Shown: positions 1 through 10,400 of the stretch, one piece after another
Position numbering within the stretch: position 1 is the first letter of the stretch
Layout of the letters: each line of letters starts with the position of its first letter
Assembly (NCBI GenBank): GCA_024696945.1
Contig: JAILGF010000034.1
Span: forward strand, 1-60,552
DNA: 60,552 nt
Source: Lachnospiraceae bacterium
GTDB taxonomy: Bacteria; Bacillota; Clostridia; Lachnospirales; Lachnospiraceae
Reading direction: 5' to 3'
Position numbers and translations under genes: made by a program
The notes under the pieces: model-generated
Databases searched by the model: none
What the model saw: the letters and a program-made list of their open reading frames with translations, nothing else
Told to the model about the DNA's origin: nothing

Positions 1-2
1 AT

Positions 3-185
3 CCAGTTTCACTCATTGCCTATTCAAACTACTGTGGTGTGACACGAACGTACCGATGGCAGTTCAACCTGCATAAAACGAACACTGCGAATGAGGTGCC
101 GGATAACAGACTCGATTACGGACGCGAAGTCCAAGTAGGAGGTAGTCATTCCGATTGCACCTTCATTCTATCAGTTAAGCAATAA
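3..185 (+). CDS. possible 3' end of an unidentified gene (cut by window edge)
   Basis: One forward frame is open from base 3 to a TAA at 183-185, giving 60 residues that begin PVSLIAYSNYCGV and end FILSVKQ. The composition is protein-like (many T, N, R and aromatic residues), but no motif is recognised and no start or ribosome binding site lies inside the window. It may be the tail of a gene that begins outside, or chance. It is followed within about 50 bases by the group II intron scar on the other strand. Confidence is low because 60 open codons at an edge are weak evidence. Confidence 0.25.
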   Translation, partial: PVSLIAYSNYCGVTRTYRWQFNLHKTNTANEVPDNRLDYGREVQVGGSHSDCTFILSVKQ

Positions 186-235
186 GTTGGAAAATAACCT
201 GACTGGCTGCCAGATATATACCCCATAAACTTATT

Positions 236-308
236 GTAGTAGTAGGAGGCGGTGACTAGCCGCCGTCCTCTCACAGCACCGTACGTACCGTTCGGTATAC
301 GGCGCTTG
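236..308 (-). mobile_element. group II intron remnant, domains V and VI (3' end only)
   Basis: On the minus strand, bases 306-275 fold as intron domain V: AGCGCCGUAU pairs with GUACGGUGCU, with a two-base AC bulge and an ACC/GGU upper stem. It is followed by a second hairpin, GGCGG/CCGCC flanked by AGGA/UCCU, as in domain VI, and the CCTACT end typical of bacterial intron 3' ends. The CGC in the lower stem suggests class C. No reverse transcriptase ORF and no 5' domains are present between here and the next gene, so this is a scar and cannot be a functional intron. Class C introns usually insert next to terminator hairpins, and one lies about 100 bp away. Confidence 0.7.
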
Positions 309-408
309 CAATAGTTGACATTCTGAAAAATCATGCTCGCGACTTTATTTCCGGTGCGGAGCTGAATTAAATCGCAGGAAGTTATGTGAGTGATTAAAAA
401 CAAAAAAT

Positions 409-447
409 GCGTTTCGGAATGCTTACATTCCGGGACGCTATTTTTTT
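409..447 (+). terminator. Rho-independent terminator
   Basis: A 13-bp stem (409-421 with 426-438, two G-U type pairs) with a CTTA loop is followed by seven T at 441-447. An A-rich tract precedes the stem, so it could also work on the minus strand. It separates the intron scar from the promoter of the MoxR operon. Confidence 0.8.
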
Positions 448-471
448 GCTCCAAACATAGCAATTATTTTA

Positions 472-500
472 TTGTGGAAACCATCCATATATGGTAAAAT
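472..500 (+). promoter_or_regulatory. sigma-A promoter of the MoxR/VWA/SWIM operon
   Basis: TTGTGG at 472-477 and TAAAAT at 495-500 are separated by 17 bp. It is the only convincing promoter before the five-gene operon, and it lies 72 bp upstream of the first start codon. Confidence 0.55.
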
Positions 501-571
501 GAAATGAGCACTCACATAAGGATGGTTGCTTTGTTGGATATTACGGATGAAGATATTTTGAGGTGAAGAAA

Positions 572-1693
572 TTGAGTGAGCAGAATAAAAAAATGATGCG
601 TCCGCCGGTTGAACTGGCGTATGAAGAGGAACTGAAGGCATTGGCCGAGAATGATGAAGGAAAAAAGCCGATAGGCTGGAAGCTTTCTCCAAAGGCAGTA
701 AGAACCTTTATACTCGGAAGCAAGGCTCCCATAAGGTATTCGGGCGGAGAGGTTGAGATAAAGAAGAAATATTTCGGTAACGATGCGCTTATTGAACGCT
801 GCATTGTTACTCTTGCGGGTAACCGCGGGCTTATGCTGGTAGGTGAGCCCGGAACGGCAAAATCCATGCTGTCCGAGCTGCTTTCCGCGGCCGTTTCGGG
901 AGTGAGCACCAACACAATACAGGGTACTGCGGGCACGACCGAGGATATGATAAAATATTCCTGGAATTATGCCATGCTCCTAGACCGCGGTCCGGTTAGG
1001 GAAGCGCTTGTTCCTTCACCGCTCTATGTGGGTATGGAAAAGGGTATCATTACCCGTTTTGAGGAAATAACGAGAACACCTGCTCAGATACAGGACTCAC
1101 TGATCTCAGTGCTTTCCGATAAAGTGTTAAATGTTCCCGAACTAGGTGACGGCGGACTGCTTTTTGCGGCTCAGGGTTTCAATGTTATCGGAACAGCAAA
1201 CACAAGGGATAAGGGTGTAAATGAAATGAGCTCGGCATTAAAGCGCCGTTTTAATTTCGAAACCGTTCTTCCTGTGCGCGAGGCCGCGCTTGAAAAGCAG
1301 ATAATTATCCAAGAGGTCGAAAAGCTGGCCAAGGAGAACAGCATTGAGCTTGAAGTGGATGAGAAGGCTGCCGAGGTTCTTGCTTCAACCTATCATGAAC
1401 TGCGTGAAGGCATTTCTTCCATGGGACATCGTATAGATAAGCCCAACGCGGTAATGAGCACTGCGGAAGCGGTTTCCGTTTATTACCAGACCATGATGAG
1501 CGCATATTATTACGGGGACGGCAGCATAAAAATGGATGCGCTTGTTTCGAATTTCCTGGGCGCAGTAGTGAAGGAAAATTCCGACGATCTGCCTAAGGTG
1601 CGCAGCTATTTCCAGTCGGTTATAAAGGACAAGAGCAGCCGCGACGGGGGAATCTGGACAGAATATTACGAGGCAAGGAAATATCTGGGGTAA
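572..1693 (+). CDS. MoxR-type AAA+ ATPase (YehL-like)
   Basis: A AAA+ ATPase of the MoxR/AAA_5 group, expected to form a ring and use ATP to remodel a partner, usually a VWA protein; such a gene lies two genes downstream. Walker A is GEPGTAKS near residue 92. The Walker B region is ITRFEEIT, with FEE where many AAA+ proteins have DE. Sensor 1 is TANTRD and the arginine-finger region is LKRRFNFE near 225. The length (373 aa) fits E. coli YehL. The start chosen is TTG at 572, which has GAGGTG six bases upstream; GTG at 563 is also in frame but overlaps that ribosome binding site. It is first gene of an operon with DUF5682, VWA, SWIM and DUF4132 genes. The ATPase assignment is firm; the biological role is unknown. 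Confidence 0.9.
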   Translation: MSEQNKKMMRPPVELAYEEELKALAENDEGKKPIGWKLSPKAVRTFILGSKAPIRYSGGEVEIKKKYFGNDALIERCIVTLAGNRGLMLVGEPGTAKSMLSELLSAAVSGVSTNTIQGTAGTTEDMIKYSWNYAMLLDRGPVREALVPSPLYVGMEKGIITRFEEITRTPAQIQDSLISVLSDKVLNVPELGDGGLLFAAQGFNVIGTANTRDKGVNEMSSALKRRFNFETVLPVREAALEKQIIIQEVEKLAKENSIELEVDEKAAEVLASTYHELREGISSMGHRIDKPNAVMSTAEAVSVYYQTMMSAYYYGDGSIKMDALVSNFLGAVVKENSDDLPKVRSYFQSVIKDKSSRDGGIWTEYYEARKYLG

Positions 1694-1724
1694 GGTATGA
1701 GATACCTGTGGTATGGGGTGTAAA

Positions 1725-4115
1725 ATGTCAAGTGGAATAATTGATAAAAATATAATTCCGGACGAGGAAACGCTAAAAGCCGGGCTGTACAGCCTGGTGG
1801 ATTTTTCACGCCCGGTTTTTTATTTCCCTGTAAGGCATCATTCACCTATCTGTTCGTATTTCCTGCAAAAAACAATAGAAGAATACAAACCTGACTGTAT
1901 CCTGATCGAAGGCCCTGAGGATGCAAATGAGCTGAAGGACGTGCTTGCAAGTGAAAACCTGGAAACACCGATTGCCATTTACTATTCCTTTAAGGATAAG
2001 GAAGAGGTTCACCGCTGTTATTATCCCTTCTTAGATTATTCGCCTGAGCTTGTAGCTTTAAGAGAAGCGCAAAGGCTTGGTATTCCGGCCTCATTCTTTG
2101 ATCTCGGTTACGCGGAAATAATTAATGCGACACAAGAGGGAAGAGGTCTTAAAAAGGATCAGGAAAAGGTCAATTATAATGATGACAGCTATATTTCCGA
2201 GAGTACCTTCATGAAGGGACTTGTCGAGAAGGCAGGGCTTCGCTGCTTTGATGAGTTTTGGGAGAAATATTTTGAGATAGAATGCCTTTCAGGAACGTTA
2301 AAGGACTTTTTAAAGACGATGCTTTTGTATTGCGGTATGTGCAGGGCGGTAGCTCCGACCCGGGAGCTTGAGGAAGACGGTTGTCTTGCCAGGGAAGCAC
2401 ATATGAGAGAAAATATTGAAACAGCATCGAAAAAATACAAAAGAATCCTCGTGGTTACGGGAGGATTCCATACGCCCGGACTGGCGCTTTCGGATGACCT
2501 GTTCAGGTCTAAAGATAATCGTAAAACCGGTAAAAAAGAGAAATCCGCAGCTCTTTCGAAAGAGGATAAAGGCGTTTATGTAATGTCATATTCAATGGAA
2601 GCGGCGGATGCATTAAACGGCTATGCCAGCGGAATGCCGTACCCGGCTTTCTACCAGAGTGTATGGGAAAGCATTAATAAGGGCGAAGGTATGGAAGCTT
2701 ATTCATCGGTCGTGCTTGCCGGGCTGGTAAGAGTCGGAAAAAACGTACGTGCAAAGGATGGAGTGACTTCGACGGCGGACGAGATAGCGGCACTCAGTAT
2801 GGCGGCGAATCTGGCAAGCTTAAGGGGGAAAGACGTTCCGGGTGCTTTTGAACTAAGTGACAGTGTGCTTTCTTCTTTTGTAAAGGGCGAATTGAGTCCG
2901 GCCAGCAATCTGCCGATGAAGGAGCTTAGGAAAATCCTTACGGGAAAGAAAATAGGAAGGCTTCCCGCAGACGCAAAGCTCCCGCCACTCGTGCATGATT
3001 TTGAGGAGAAATGCAGAAAATACAGGCTTGACATTCATGCCACGGTAAAAAAGGAGGTTACCCTACAGATATTTGCAAATGAGAAGCATAGGGATGAGAG
3101 TGCGTTTTTCCATTCCATGTGCTTTTTGGGAAGCGGGTTCGCTTCAAGAAAGAGGGGACCGAATCTTCACACCGGTATCGACCGGAACCTTATCAGGGAA
3201 ACATGGGAATACAGATGGAATACGGCTCTTAACGGTATATTGATAGATAACTCGGTTTACGGCGGGACCATTGAGGAAGCTTGTACGACGATAGTCAAAA
3301 AGAAGACAGGAGAATCATTGAACTCCGCTGAAGCCGCAGAACTGCTCCTTTCGAGCTTTGAAATGGGTATAGATATCCAGGGCGAAATGATAAAGAGACT
3401 GCAGGAGATTATGCAAGCAGATTCCGACTTTTTCTCACTGAGTAAGGCATTTTCTTCCGTGAATATGCTGGACAGACTGTCTTCGCTTTATAGGAACGAG
3501 ATGTCATTTTCGAATATAAAGGACACTCTGTTCAGAAAGATACTTAGCTTATTACCGGGAATGGCAGAGCTTAGGGATGAGGACCTTGAGCGTACGCTTT
3601 CAAGCATAAGCGAAATGTATTATGAAGCCGGAAGAACGGAAGAATTCTTAGGAGTTTTAAAGATTCTGGCATCCAATGAAAAAATACATCCGGGACTTTT
3701 GGGTGCGGTCCAGGGCATTCTGTATTCGGCAGCAGAACTTTCGGGAGACGAGGTCTGCACTACCGCAAAGGGCTTTATGAACGGTACGAGCGAGAAGAGG
3801 CTTAAGACTGCAGCTTACTTAAGAGGAATTTTCTATACCGCAAGGGACCTTATCTTTTCTTCCATGGAGCTTATAGAAATGCTGGATGCTTTCTTGGGCG
3901 AGGTGGAGGTTGAGCCTTTCCTGAAGCTGCTTCCGCAGCTCCGTTTAGCCTTTGGCAGCTTCACGCCAAGGGAGATCGACCGTATTGCGGAAAAGGTAGC
4001 CGGAAAACTCGGAGTGAAGGCTGGAAGCATTTTGGAAGGAAATAATGTTTCGGCAGAGGGCTTCGAGTACGGAAGAAGTCTGGATGAGAGGATCCTCAAG
4101 CTTTTGGGAAAATAG
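1725..4115 (+). CDS. DUF5682 family protein (YehM-like)
   Basis: A large protein (796 aa from ATG 1725; an earlier ATG at 1713 is possible but GGGGTG just before 1725 fits a ribosome binding site). The N-terminus contains PVRHHSPICSYFL followed by LIEGPEDANEL, and around residue 245 VVTGGFHTPGL; these His/Glu-rich motifs mark DUF5682 and suggest a metal-binding or hydrolase-like fold. The rest is helical with no membrane segment or signal peptide, so it is probably cytoplasmic. It lies 31 bp after the MoxR gene and 39 bp before the VWA gene, the same place as yehM in E. coli. The family's biochemical activity is not known to me; the hydrolase idea is inference from conserved polar residues. 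Confidence 0.8.
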   Translation: MSSGIIDKNIIPDEETLKAGLYSLVDFSRPVFYFPVRHHSPICSYFLQKTIEEYKPDCILIEGPEDANELKDVLASENLETPIAIYYSFKDKEEVHRCYYPFLDYSPELVALREAQRLGIPASFFDLGYAEIINATQEGRGLKKDQEKVNYNDDSYISESTFMKGLVEKAGLRCFDEFWEKYFEIECLSGTLKDFLKTMLLYCGMCRAVAPTRELEEDGCLAREAHMRENIETASKKYKRILVVTGGFHTPGLALSDDLFRSKDNRKTGKKEKSAALSKEDKGVYVMSYSMEAADALNGYASGMPYPAFYQSVWESINKGEGMEAYSSVVLAGLVRVGKNVRAKDGVTSTADEIAALSMAANLASLRGKDVPGAFELSDSVLSSFVKGELSPASNLPMKELRKILTGKKIGRLPADAKLPPLVHDFEEKCRKYRLDIHATVKKEVTLQIFANEKHRDESAFFHSMCFLGSGFASRKRGPNLHTGIDRNLIRETWEYRWNTALNGILIDNSVYGGTIEEACTTIVKKKTGESLNSAEAAELLLSSFEMGIDIQGEMIKRLQEIMQADSDFFSLSKAFSSVNMLDRLSSLYRNEMSFSNIKDTLFRKILSLLPGMAELRDEDLERTLSSISEMYYEAGRTEEFLGVLKILASNEKIHPGLLGAVQGILYSAAELSGDEVCTTAKGFMNGTSEKRLKTAAYLRGIFYTARDLIFSSMELIEMLDAFLGEVEVEPFLKLLPQLRLAFGSFTPREIDRIAEKVAGKLGVKAGSILEGNNVSAEGFEYGRSLDERILKLLGK

Positions 4116-4154
4116 AAAAAACAGGGCATGCTGGATTTATGATAGGTATATGAT

Positions 4155-5333
4155 ATGCAGGAATTGAAGGAAAACAGGAAATCTGAAGATTCGATAAAGC
4201 TTAACAGATGGCGTCTGATGCTTGGAAAATACGCGGATTCACAGGTCGGGTTTTCTAAGGATGGGATCGGAGCAGGTCCGGGTGCCGGAGGGGATATCCG
4301 CGAAATGGACGACGTGCTCGACTTCATATATTCCAGGGAATACGGGGAAGAAGAAGGAGTAAGGGAGCAGGCCGGCGGTCTCGGCGAATCCGTGCTCACG
4401 GTTACCACATGGGTTAATAAGGTCCGGGAGCTTTTCCCGAAGGAAACCGTCGAGATAATGGAAAAGCAGGCATTAGAGCGCTATAAGATGACAGAGCTCC
4501 TGACAGATTCAAGGGTTCTGGAAAAGCTGAATCCCAATAAAGAGCTTTTGGGCATGATACTTAATTTCAAAGGGTTGATGAAGCCCGAGGTTCTTGCCAC
4601 GGCAAAACGTATTGTGAAAAAGGTTGTCGATGAGCTGATGGAAAAGCTCAATTCAGAGATCAAAAGGAGTATTACCGGACAGATTGACAAGACGCAGGAT
4701 TCTCCGGTAAAAAGCTCAAGAAATCTTGATATTAAAAGAACCATCATGAATAATCTTAAGCATTATGACAGGGAAAAACGCCGTTTGGTGCTTGAGAAGG
4801 TTTTCTTTTATTCGAGAATTAAGAAATACCAGCAGTGGAAGATAATAGTGTGTGTGGATGAAAGCGGATCAATGCTGGACTCCGTAATACATTCGGCCAT
4901 AATGGCGGGGATTTTTGCAAAACTTCCGATGCTTGATACCAAACTGGTTATTTTTGATACCAATGTAGTGGATCTTTCGGATTATGTTGAGGATCCGGTG
5001 GAAACGCTGATGTCCGTTCAGCTTGGCGGAGGCACCGAGATAGGTAGGGCGCTTTCTTACTGCGAAAGCCTGGTTACCGAGCCGGAAAAAACAATAATGG
5101 TACTTGTCACCGATCTATATGAGGGCGGGGAATTATCATATTTATACAGTACTACGGCGGCTATAGTGGAGAGCGGGGTAAAACTGATGGTATTGACTGC
5201 GCTGGATGATGCGGCCAATCCTAACTACAACAAAAATGCCGCCGCAAAGATGGCAGGTCTTGGGGCGAATGTTGCGGCAATGACTCCCGGAAAGCTGGCT
5301 GCGTGGGTCGGAGAGGTAATGAAAGAAGGATGA
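4155..5333 (+). CDS. VWA domain protein (YehP-like)
   Basis: 392 aa. The C-terminal half (from about residue 230) is a von Willebrand factor A domain with a full MIDAS metal site: CVDESGSM (DxSxS), the Thr in GGGTEIGRAL, and LVTDLYEGG carrying the third Asp. The N-terminal half is helical with basic stretches and a Gly-rich patch (GIGAGPGAGGDI). MoxR-type ATPases commonly act on VWA proteins, so this is the likely partner of the ATPase at 572. No signal peptide or membrane segment is present, so the complex should be cytoplasmic. Its TGA overlaps the ATG of the next gene, which implies translational coupling. Its matching order, length and neighbours point to E. coli YehP. Confidence 0.88.
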   Translation: MQELKENRKSEDSIKLNRWRLMLGKYADSQVGFSKDGIGAGPGAGGDIREMDDVLDFIYSREYGEEEGVREQAGGLGESVLTVTTWVNKVRELFPKETVEIMEKQALERYKMTELLTDSRVLEKLNPNKELLGMILNFKGLMKPEVLATAKRIVKKVVDELMEKLNSEIKRSITGQIDKTQDSPVKSSRNLDIKRTIMNNLKHYDREKRRLVLEKVFFYSRIKKYQQWKIIVCVDESGSMLDSVIHSAIMAGIFAKLPMLDTKLVIFDTNVVDLSDYVEDPVETLMSVQLGGGTEIGRALSYCESLVTEPEKTIMVLVTDLYEGGELSYLYSTTAAIVESGVKLMVLTALDDAANPNYNKNAAAKMAGLGANVAAMTPGKLAAWVGEVMKEG

Positions 5334-7471
5334 GCGTTCTTTACGAAACGATAAAAAACATAGATGATGATTACCTGATAGGTCTTTCAAACAAGGGAAC
5401 CGTAAAAAGGGCTTATAAGGATCTTGAGGGAATGAGTACTGAACCTGTGATGTCGGAGGAAAAGATCACGTTTGACTTCGAAGGGGTGCAGTGCGAAATA
5501 AAAATGCCACTTTCGGAAAGCACCTGTTCATGTCCGCAGGTTGGGATATGCAGGCATATCGTGACATTGATACTGGCGGCAAAGCGGAAGCTGGATGAAG
5601 AAAATGCCGGACAGATACAGGAAAAAAAGAAGGACGAGATTCAGCCGGAGAATATTCGGGTAAACGATATACAGTCAGAAGGCGAAACAGCAGATGCCGG
5701 ATCGGAACGATTAAATGAAAAAATGGACCTCGGCGAAATGGCAATGAAAGAAATAGCCGAGTTCCCTATAGCGGATATATTTAAAAAGCTTAGTGCCAAG
5801 ATCCTTTCATCCACATTGGAAAAGATACGGAGCAATATACTTCCTCGTATCACCAAGTCACAGATAATAATCGTGGAGGATGACAGCGATGAAAGCATTG
5901 TGAAGCTTATGCATCCGCTCTCTGCCTCGGGCTGCAGCTGCCACAAGCAGGGGTTCTGCCCGCATAAGCTAAAGGCTCTGCTCTATGTGAAAGTATCCGA
6001 GAAAATGACGGAGCTCTCGGAAATTGAGAAATTTCTGTCGTCTGAAGAAGAACAGACCGTTGATCTTGAGCAGATCGAGGCAACCGGAAAGAAGATCAAA
6101 AACATGCTCACAGATCTTTTTACTGCAGGTCTCGCAAGGCTTTCACCGGGCATGAAGGACCGTTTCTTTGAGCTGGCTTTAACCTGTCATAACTCCGGTA
6201 TGGCAAATGCCGAAAACTTTTCGAGGGAACTCGGAAATCTGATAGAAAAATACCAGTCTAAAAGCGCGGAAATCTCAAATGTTCAGATGATGGAAAAGAC
6301 TGTCGAGGTATTCTTAAACAAGGATATGGTGGGGGAATTCCGTTCGGAGTACAGCTCTGTGCGTGACCTGTATCTTGTGGGGCTAGGTGCAAGAAGCTTC
6401 CGTTCTTCTGCCGGATATGCGGGAGAGAGTATTTATTTTATTGAAAAAAATACCGGAGAGTATTATACTTATACTAATGCGAAAGCTGATTTTTATGAGG
6501 GAAAAGGTAAAGCAGGGGCCGGTGCGGTTTCACCGTGGAATCTGGGTATGTCATTCAAGGGCCTAGTCGGCGGAAGTATAAGGATGTATTACGGAAAGGT
6601 AAATAAAGCCCACCGTCTCTCATCCTCTGTTGACACAAAGGCTGAAATGGCGGGAAGCCTCAAGGCGGATGCGGAGGATTTAAAGAAATTTGTTTATAGG
6701 GATTTCTCTGACATATGGAAGGATTATTTCGAAACGGACCGGCTTTCAGATGAGGAAGAATACAGTAAGCTTGTCATGATTAAACCGGAAGACTTACGTG
6801 ATATAGAGTTTGACAAAACCACACAGAGACTTAAAGGGTTTATGGTTGACAGCTGCGGCAGGGAAATATCTGTTTCCCTGCAGTACAAAAAGGAAGAGGC
6901 GGCAGCCATAAGAAGTCTTGAAAAAATGGCTGAGAGGCTTGAGAGAAAAGGAACGAAGCCGCCGGTATTTCTGGGAATGGTTTACATTTCCGATGAAAGA
7001 GTGATGTTTTATCCGATAGAAACGGTTGATGAGCTGTCGGAAACATATTGGGAACAACCGGCTGCAGTGAACGGGCAGACTGAAGAAAACAAAGAGGCTG
7101 CCAAACCGGAAATAAATGAAGCTGATATCGGACAGATCCTTGCATTTTTAAAAGAATGCCGTACTCTTCTTTCAGATGTATTTACAAGCGGCCTGTCTGT
7201 GATACCGGGGTATCTTTCCGAAAGACTTTCGGAGGCTAAGGACAATGCTTCAAAATATGGTTTATTAAAACTGTCGGAGCTTCTTAATGAACTGTACATG
7301 CTCTTGGAACAGGGCAGGCACGGTATGGAAGAAAAGGAAGAGGTTAAGGAACGAAAAGTACAGGTTTTCTGCCGGATCGCGGAATATGTGAGATTGGGGA
7401 TCATGATGTCAGGCAGGGAACTGGCGGGTATCCGTTTAAATTCAGGTTCATTTCTGAAGGAAACGGATTAA
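5330..7471 (+). CDS. double SWIM zinc-finger protein (YehQ-like)
   Basis: 713 aa from ATG 5330, which overlaps the stop of the VWA gene (ATGA). Two SWIM-type zinc motifs are visible: CSCPQVGICRH near residue 71 and CSCHKQGFCPH near 205, both CxCx(n)CxH. SWIM motifs bind zinc and are linked to nucleic-acid or protein contacts. Between and after them are long helical, Glu/Lys-rich segments with no recognised catalytic motif. The frame is open a further nine codons upstream, but the start used has AAAGAAGG before it and gives tight coupling. It is the fourth gene of the operon. Which molecule it recognises is unknown. Confidence 0.85.
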   Translation: MSVLYETIKNIDDDYLIGLSNKGTVKRAYKDLEGMSTEPVMSEEKITFDFEGVQCEIKMPLSESTCSCPQVGICRHIVTLILAAKRKLDEENAGQIQEKKKDEIQPENIRVNDIQSEGETADAGSERLNEKMDLGEMAMKEIAEFPIADIFKKLSAKILSSTLEKIRSNILPRITKSQIIIVEDDSDESIVKLMHPLSASGCSCHKQGFCPHKLKALLYVKVSEKMTELSEIEKFLSSEEEQTVDLEQIEATGKKIKNMLTDLFTAGLARLSPGMKDRFFELALTCHNSGMANAENFSRELGNLIEKYQSKSAEISNVQMMEKTVEVFLNKDMVGEFRSEYSSVRDLYLVGLGARSFRSSAGYAGESIYFIEKNTGEYYTYTNAKADFYEGKGKAGAGAVSPWNLGMSFKGLVGGSIRMYYGKVNKAHRLSSSVDTKAEMAGSLKADAEDLKKFVYRDFSDIWKDYFETDRLSDEEEYSKLVMIKPEDLRDIEFDKTTQRLKGFMVDSCGREISVSLQYKKEEAAAIRSLEKMAERLERKGTKPPVFLGMVYISDERVMFYPIETVDELSETYWEQPAAVNGQTEENKEAAKPEINEADIGQILAFLKECRTLLSDVFTSGLSVIPGYLSERLSEAKDNASKYGLLKLSELLNELYMLLEQGRHGMEEKEEVKERKVQVFCRIAEYVRLGIMMSGRELAGIRLNSGSFLKETD

Positions 7472-7492
7472 CTTTAAGAACGGAGGAGAAAA

Positions 7493-10400
7493 ATGAGAAA
7501 CGCGCAGGATATTTTGATCGAAAGCCTGATGTCCGGTTTTGAAGGACTCGGACTATCATTGGAGCAGGAAGAGAAGATCGAGGAGTATTTCAGAGGCTCT
7601 GGGTTCGCTAGTGAAAGCTTCAATCTGGGGATAGGGGATGCGACCTTAGATTTAAACGACAGCCGATACAGCACAAATCTGGATAAGATCCGCAAGAATT
7701 TCGGCAAAATGGATAAGCATATAGAGGACGGTCTCTATTCGAGATTTTTTGATGTAGCATTTCAGATATTCGGTATTACTATAGAATCGGGACTTGGCTA
7801 TTTTAGGCTTACAAAAGCAGGACAAAAGCCCGCACAGGCTCTGGCCATAGCTGCGTCCAACGCTGCAGTGGGGAGATGGATACGTGCCAATAATTATAAA
7901 TATGTTTATGATATTTTAAATGAATGTAAGAAAAATCCGGAGGTTGTCAGCAGAGCACTTGATTATACAAAGAAATCTTCCGCTGTTGTCAGACTGATGA
8001 TATTATCCTGTCTGTTTTATGACGGTCCCGGCTCCGAGCCGATAGGAAGGATCTGCTTTATGTCCGATGCTAAAGCAGGGCAGTCTTCGGGATTCTTAGG
8101 CGGACTTTTTAAAGGCCTGATCAAAGGTCTGACCGGTTCGGAAAACGGCGAAAACGGTGAGATAAAGAGAGTGAACGCCTCACCTGTTGGAAACGTGCAG
8201 GCGTTTAACGAAATGTGCAGTATTTTTGAAGAATGTGCAGGATCGATCTTTACTCCGGCACTTTCGGATTTCGAAAGCGAGAAACTGAAAAACTATATCC
8301 GTCATCCGGAAAACTTTGAACAGCCCGTTCCGCAGGATATGCTGAACACGTTTGGAAAGGACTCAAAGTATAAGCTTATAGAGAACATGGAAAACCTCCT
8401 TCTTCCTCTGGCGGCGCTTAACTATCGCAAGTCCCCCATTCTGGCGAATTTCCTGAGACTCATAATGGTTATCGATACCTATAATACATGCTCATTTTTG
8501 CAGAATGCTTCATATAAAAGCGATATGATGGAGGAAGCTGTAAGGTGGTATTACGATCTTACTCCCGATGTACGGTATTTCATCATCCTGCTTGCAAGGA
8601 AGAACTATGTAAAGACCTTAAAGCTTATGGCTGAATGTGAGCCTGAAGCTTACCTTGGTGTAATAAGGGCTGCGGACCTGAGCATTTATCCGGTACTTTT
8701 GAATCAGACAGGATCCGTTCCTAAGCAGGTTTATGACAGATACTATGCAGATCTTAAGTCTTCGGGACAGAACGATAAGAAACAGAAGATAATGGATCAG
8801 ATAATCGCAAAGGGTAATGCAAAGGACGGTACCGATCTGGCAAAGCTGTCAAACGAGGTACTCCTTGGTGAAAAGCCGATTTCAGTACTTTACCCTTACA
8901 CTGGAGAAATTGTGCTTAGCGGATGGTCGTCCTACTGGAACAATATCAAGGCTTATGCCGGAGTATACGGCGAGGACGATTTTGTTAAGAATGCGGTAGC
9001 CTATATTGCTCTAAGAGGCCATATGTCAACAGTGATCCAGTACTGTACGGACGGCAGGAGCTATAAGGATCCAGATTTTGATAAGATTTTTAAACTGTTT
9101 GATGAAAAACAGATAGATACAGGCATAAGGTATAATATCGCAGTTGGCATGTATGATTCTCTGTACGGCGATCAGCAGAAGAAGATGGAAAAACTTATCT
9201 ATAAGTATTTTGCAGGAACGCTCGCCACAGACACGGATACGATGCTTACAGCTTTTTCGGGGGCATCATCTACCGGCAGGATATTTGCGGTTAATATTAT
9301 AAACGAAAGCAATATTCCACAGAAAAAAGAAGCTCTGCTTTCCTATGTGAAAGATACTTCAAAGCAGGTTAAAGCAGTTCTTATCCCCGCTCTGGAAGGG
9401 CACAAGGATTGGGACGGCGAATATGTTAAGCTTCTTTCTTCCAAGAAGGCAGGAGAGAGGGAGCTTGCAGCCAATCTTCTTGCTAAGTGCAAGGGTGATT
9501 ATTCCGATGTTTTGAAGGAAGCAATAACAAAGGAAAAGAATGAAGCTGCATTAAAGGCAATGGCACAGGCTCTCGGAAGCGATAAAGCTGTCGATGAAGG
9601 CAATCCGGAGCTGGCATCGGCAATCTCGAAGGCAAGCGGTATCGTACCTGCGGATGCACTTATTCCCGATAATATCGTAAAGGAGCTTCACAAGGGAGGA
9701 AAGAAGAGAAGCATCGCTTGGATATATGCATTTGAGGGTGATATGCCCGTGGTGCATTTTGCAGAGAAGAAGGAAAAAGCAGAAGATACGGGAGAAACAA
9801 CCACCCCCTCGGAAAAAATACAAGCCTCGGAGGAATATCTTTCAGCAATACTTCTTGCTTATTCAAGCCTGCCCACACCCGGTGTGAGCGATCAGGGCAA
9901 GATACTGGCAGCAGAGCTTGATAAAGCGGAGCTGGCGGTTTATATGCAGGAGGTTTATGAGCGCTTCATGAAGGACGGTGCCGAAGCCAAGAAGAAGTGG
10001 GTACTCTATGCGACAGCGATCCATGGCGGCTCGGCCATAGTTCCCGTTCTGAAGCATCAGATCGATGAATGGGCCGGTGCTTCCCGCGGTGCCATCGCAG
10101 CAGAGGCAATCAAGGCACTGGCATTAAATGACAGTCCGACAGCTCTTCTCATCGTAGATAATATCGCAAGAAAATATAAGTTTAAGCAGGTTAGGAATGC
10201 GGCTAAGGAAGCTTTGAGCTTTGCCGCAGGCCAACTGGGACTGACGGTTGAAGAATTATCGGACCGTATCGTGCCCGATCTTGGGTTTAACGCCGCTGGC
10301 GAAAGAGTATTTGACTACGGTACAAGAAGCTTTACGGTACGTATAACTCCGGCGCTTGACATAATTATAAAGAACAATGACGGCAAAGCAGTAAAGAGTA

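Noticed and set aside
146..463. Minus-strand ORF of 105 codons at the left edge
   Set aside because: It reads through intron domains V-VI and the terminator; such apparent proteins (AVRGRRLVTASYYY) are a known by-product of translating group II intron RNA.
3833..4408. Long minus-strand ORF (191 codons) across two genes
   Set aside because: It is antisense to the DUF5682 and VWA genes, is serine/proline-rich as shadow frames usually are, and has no ribosome binding site.
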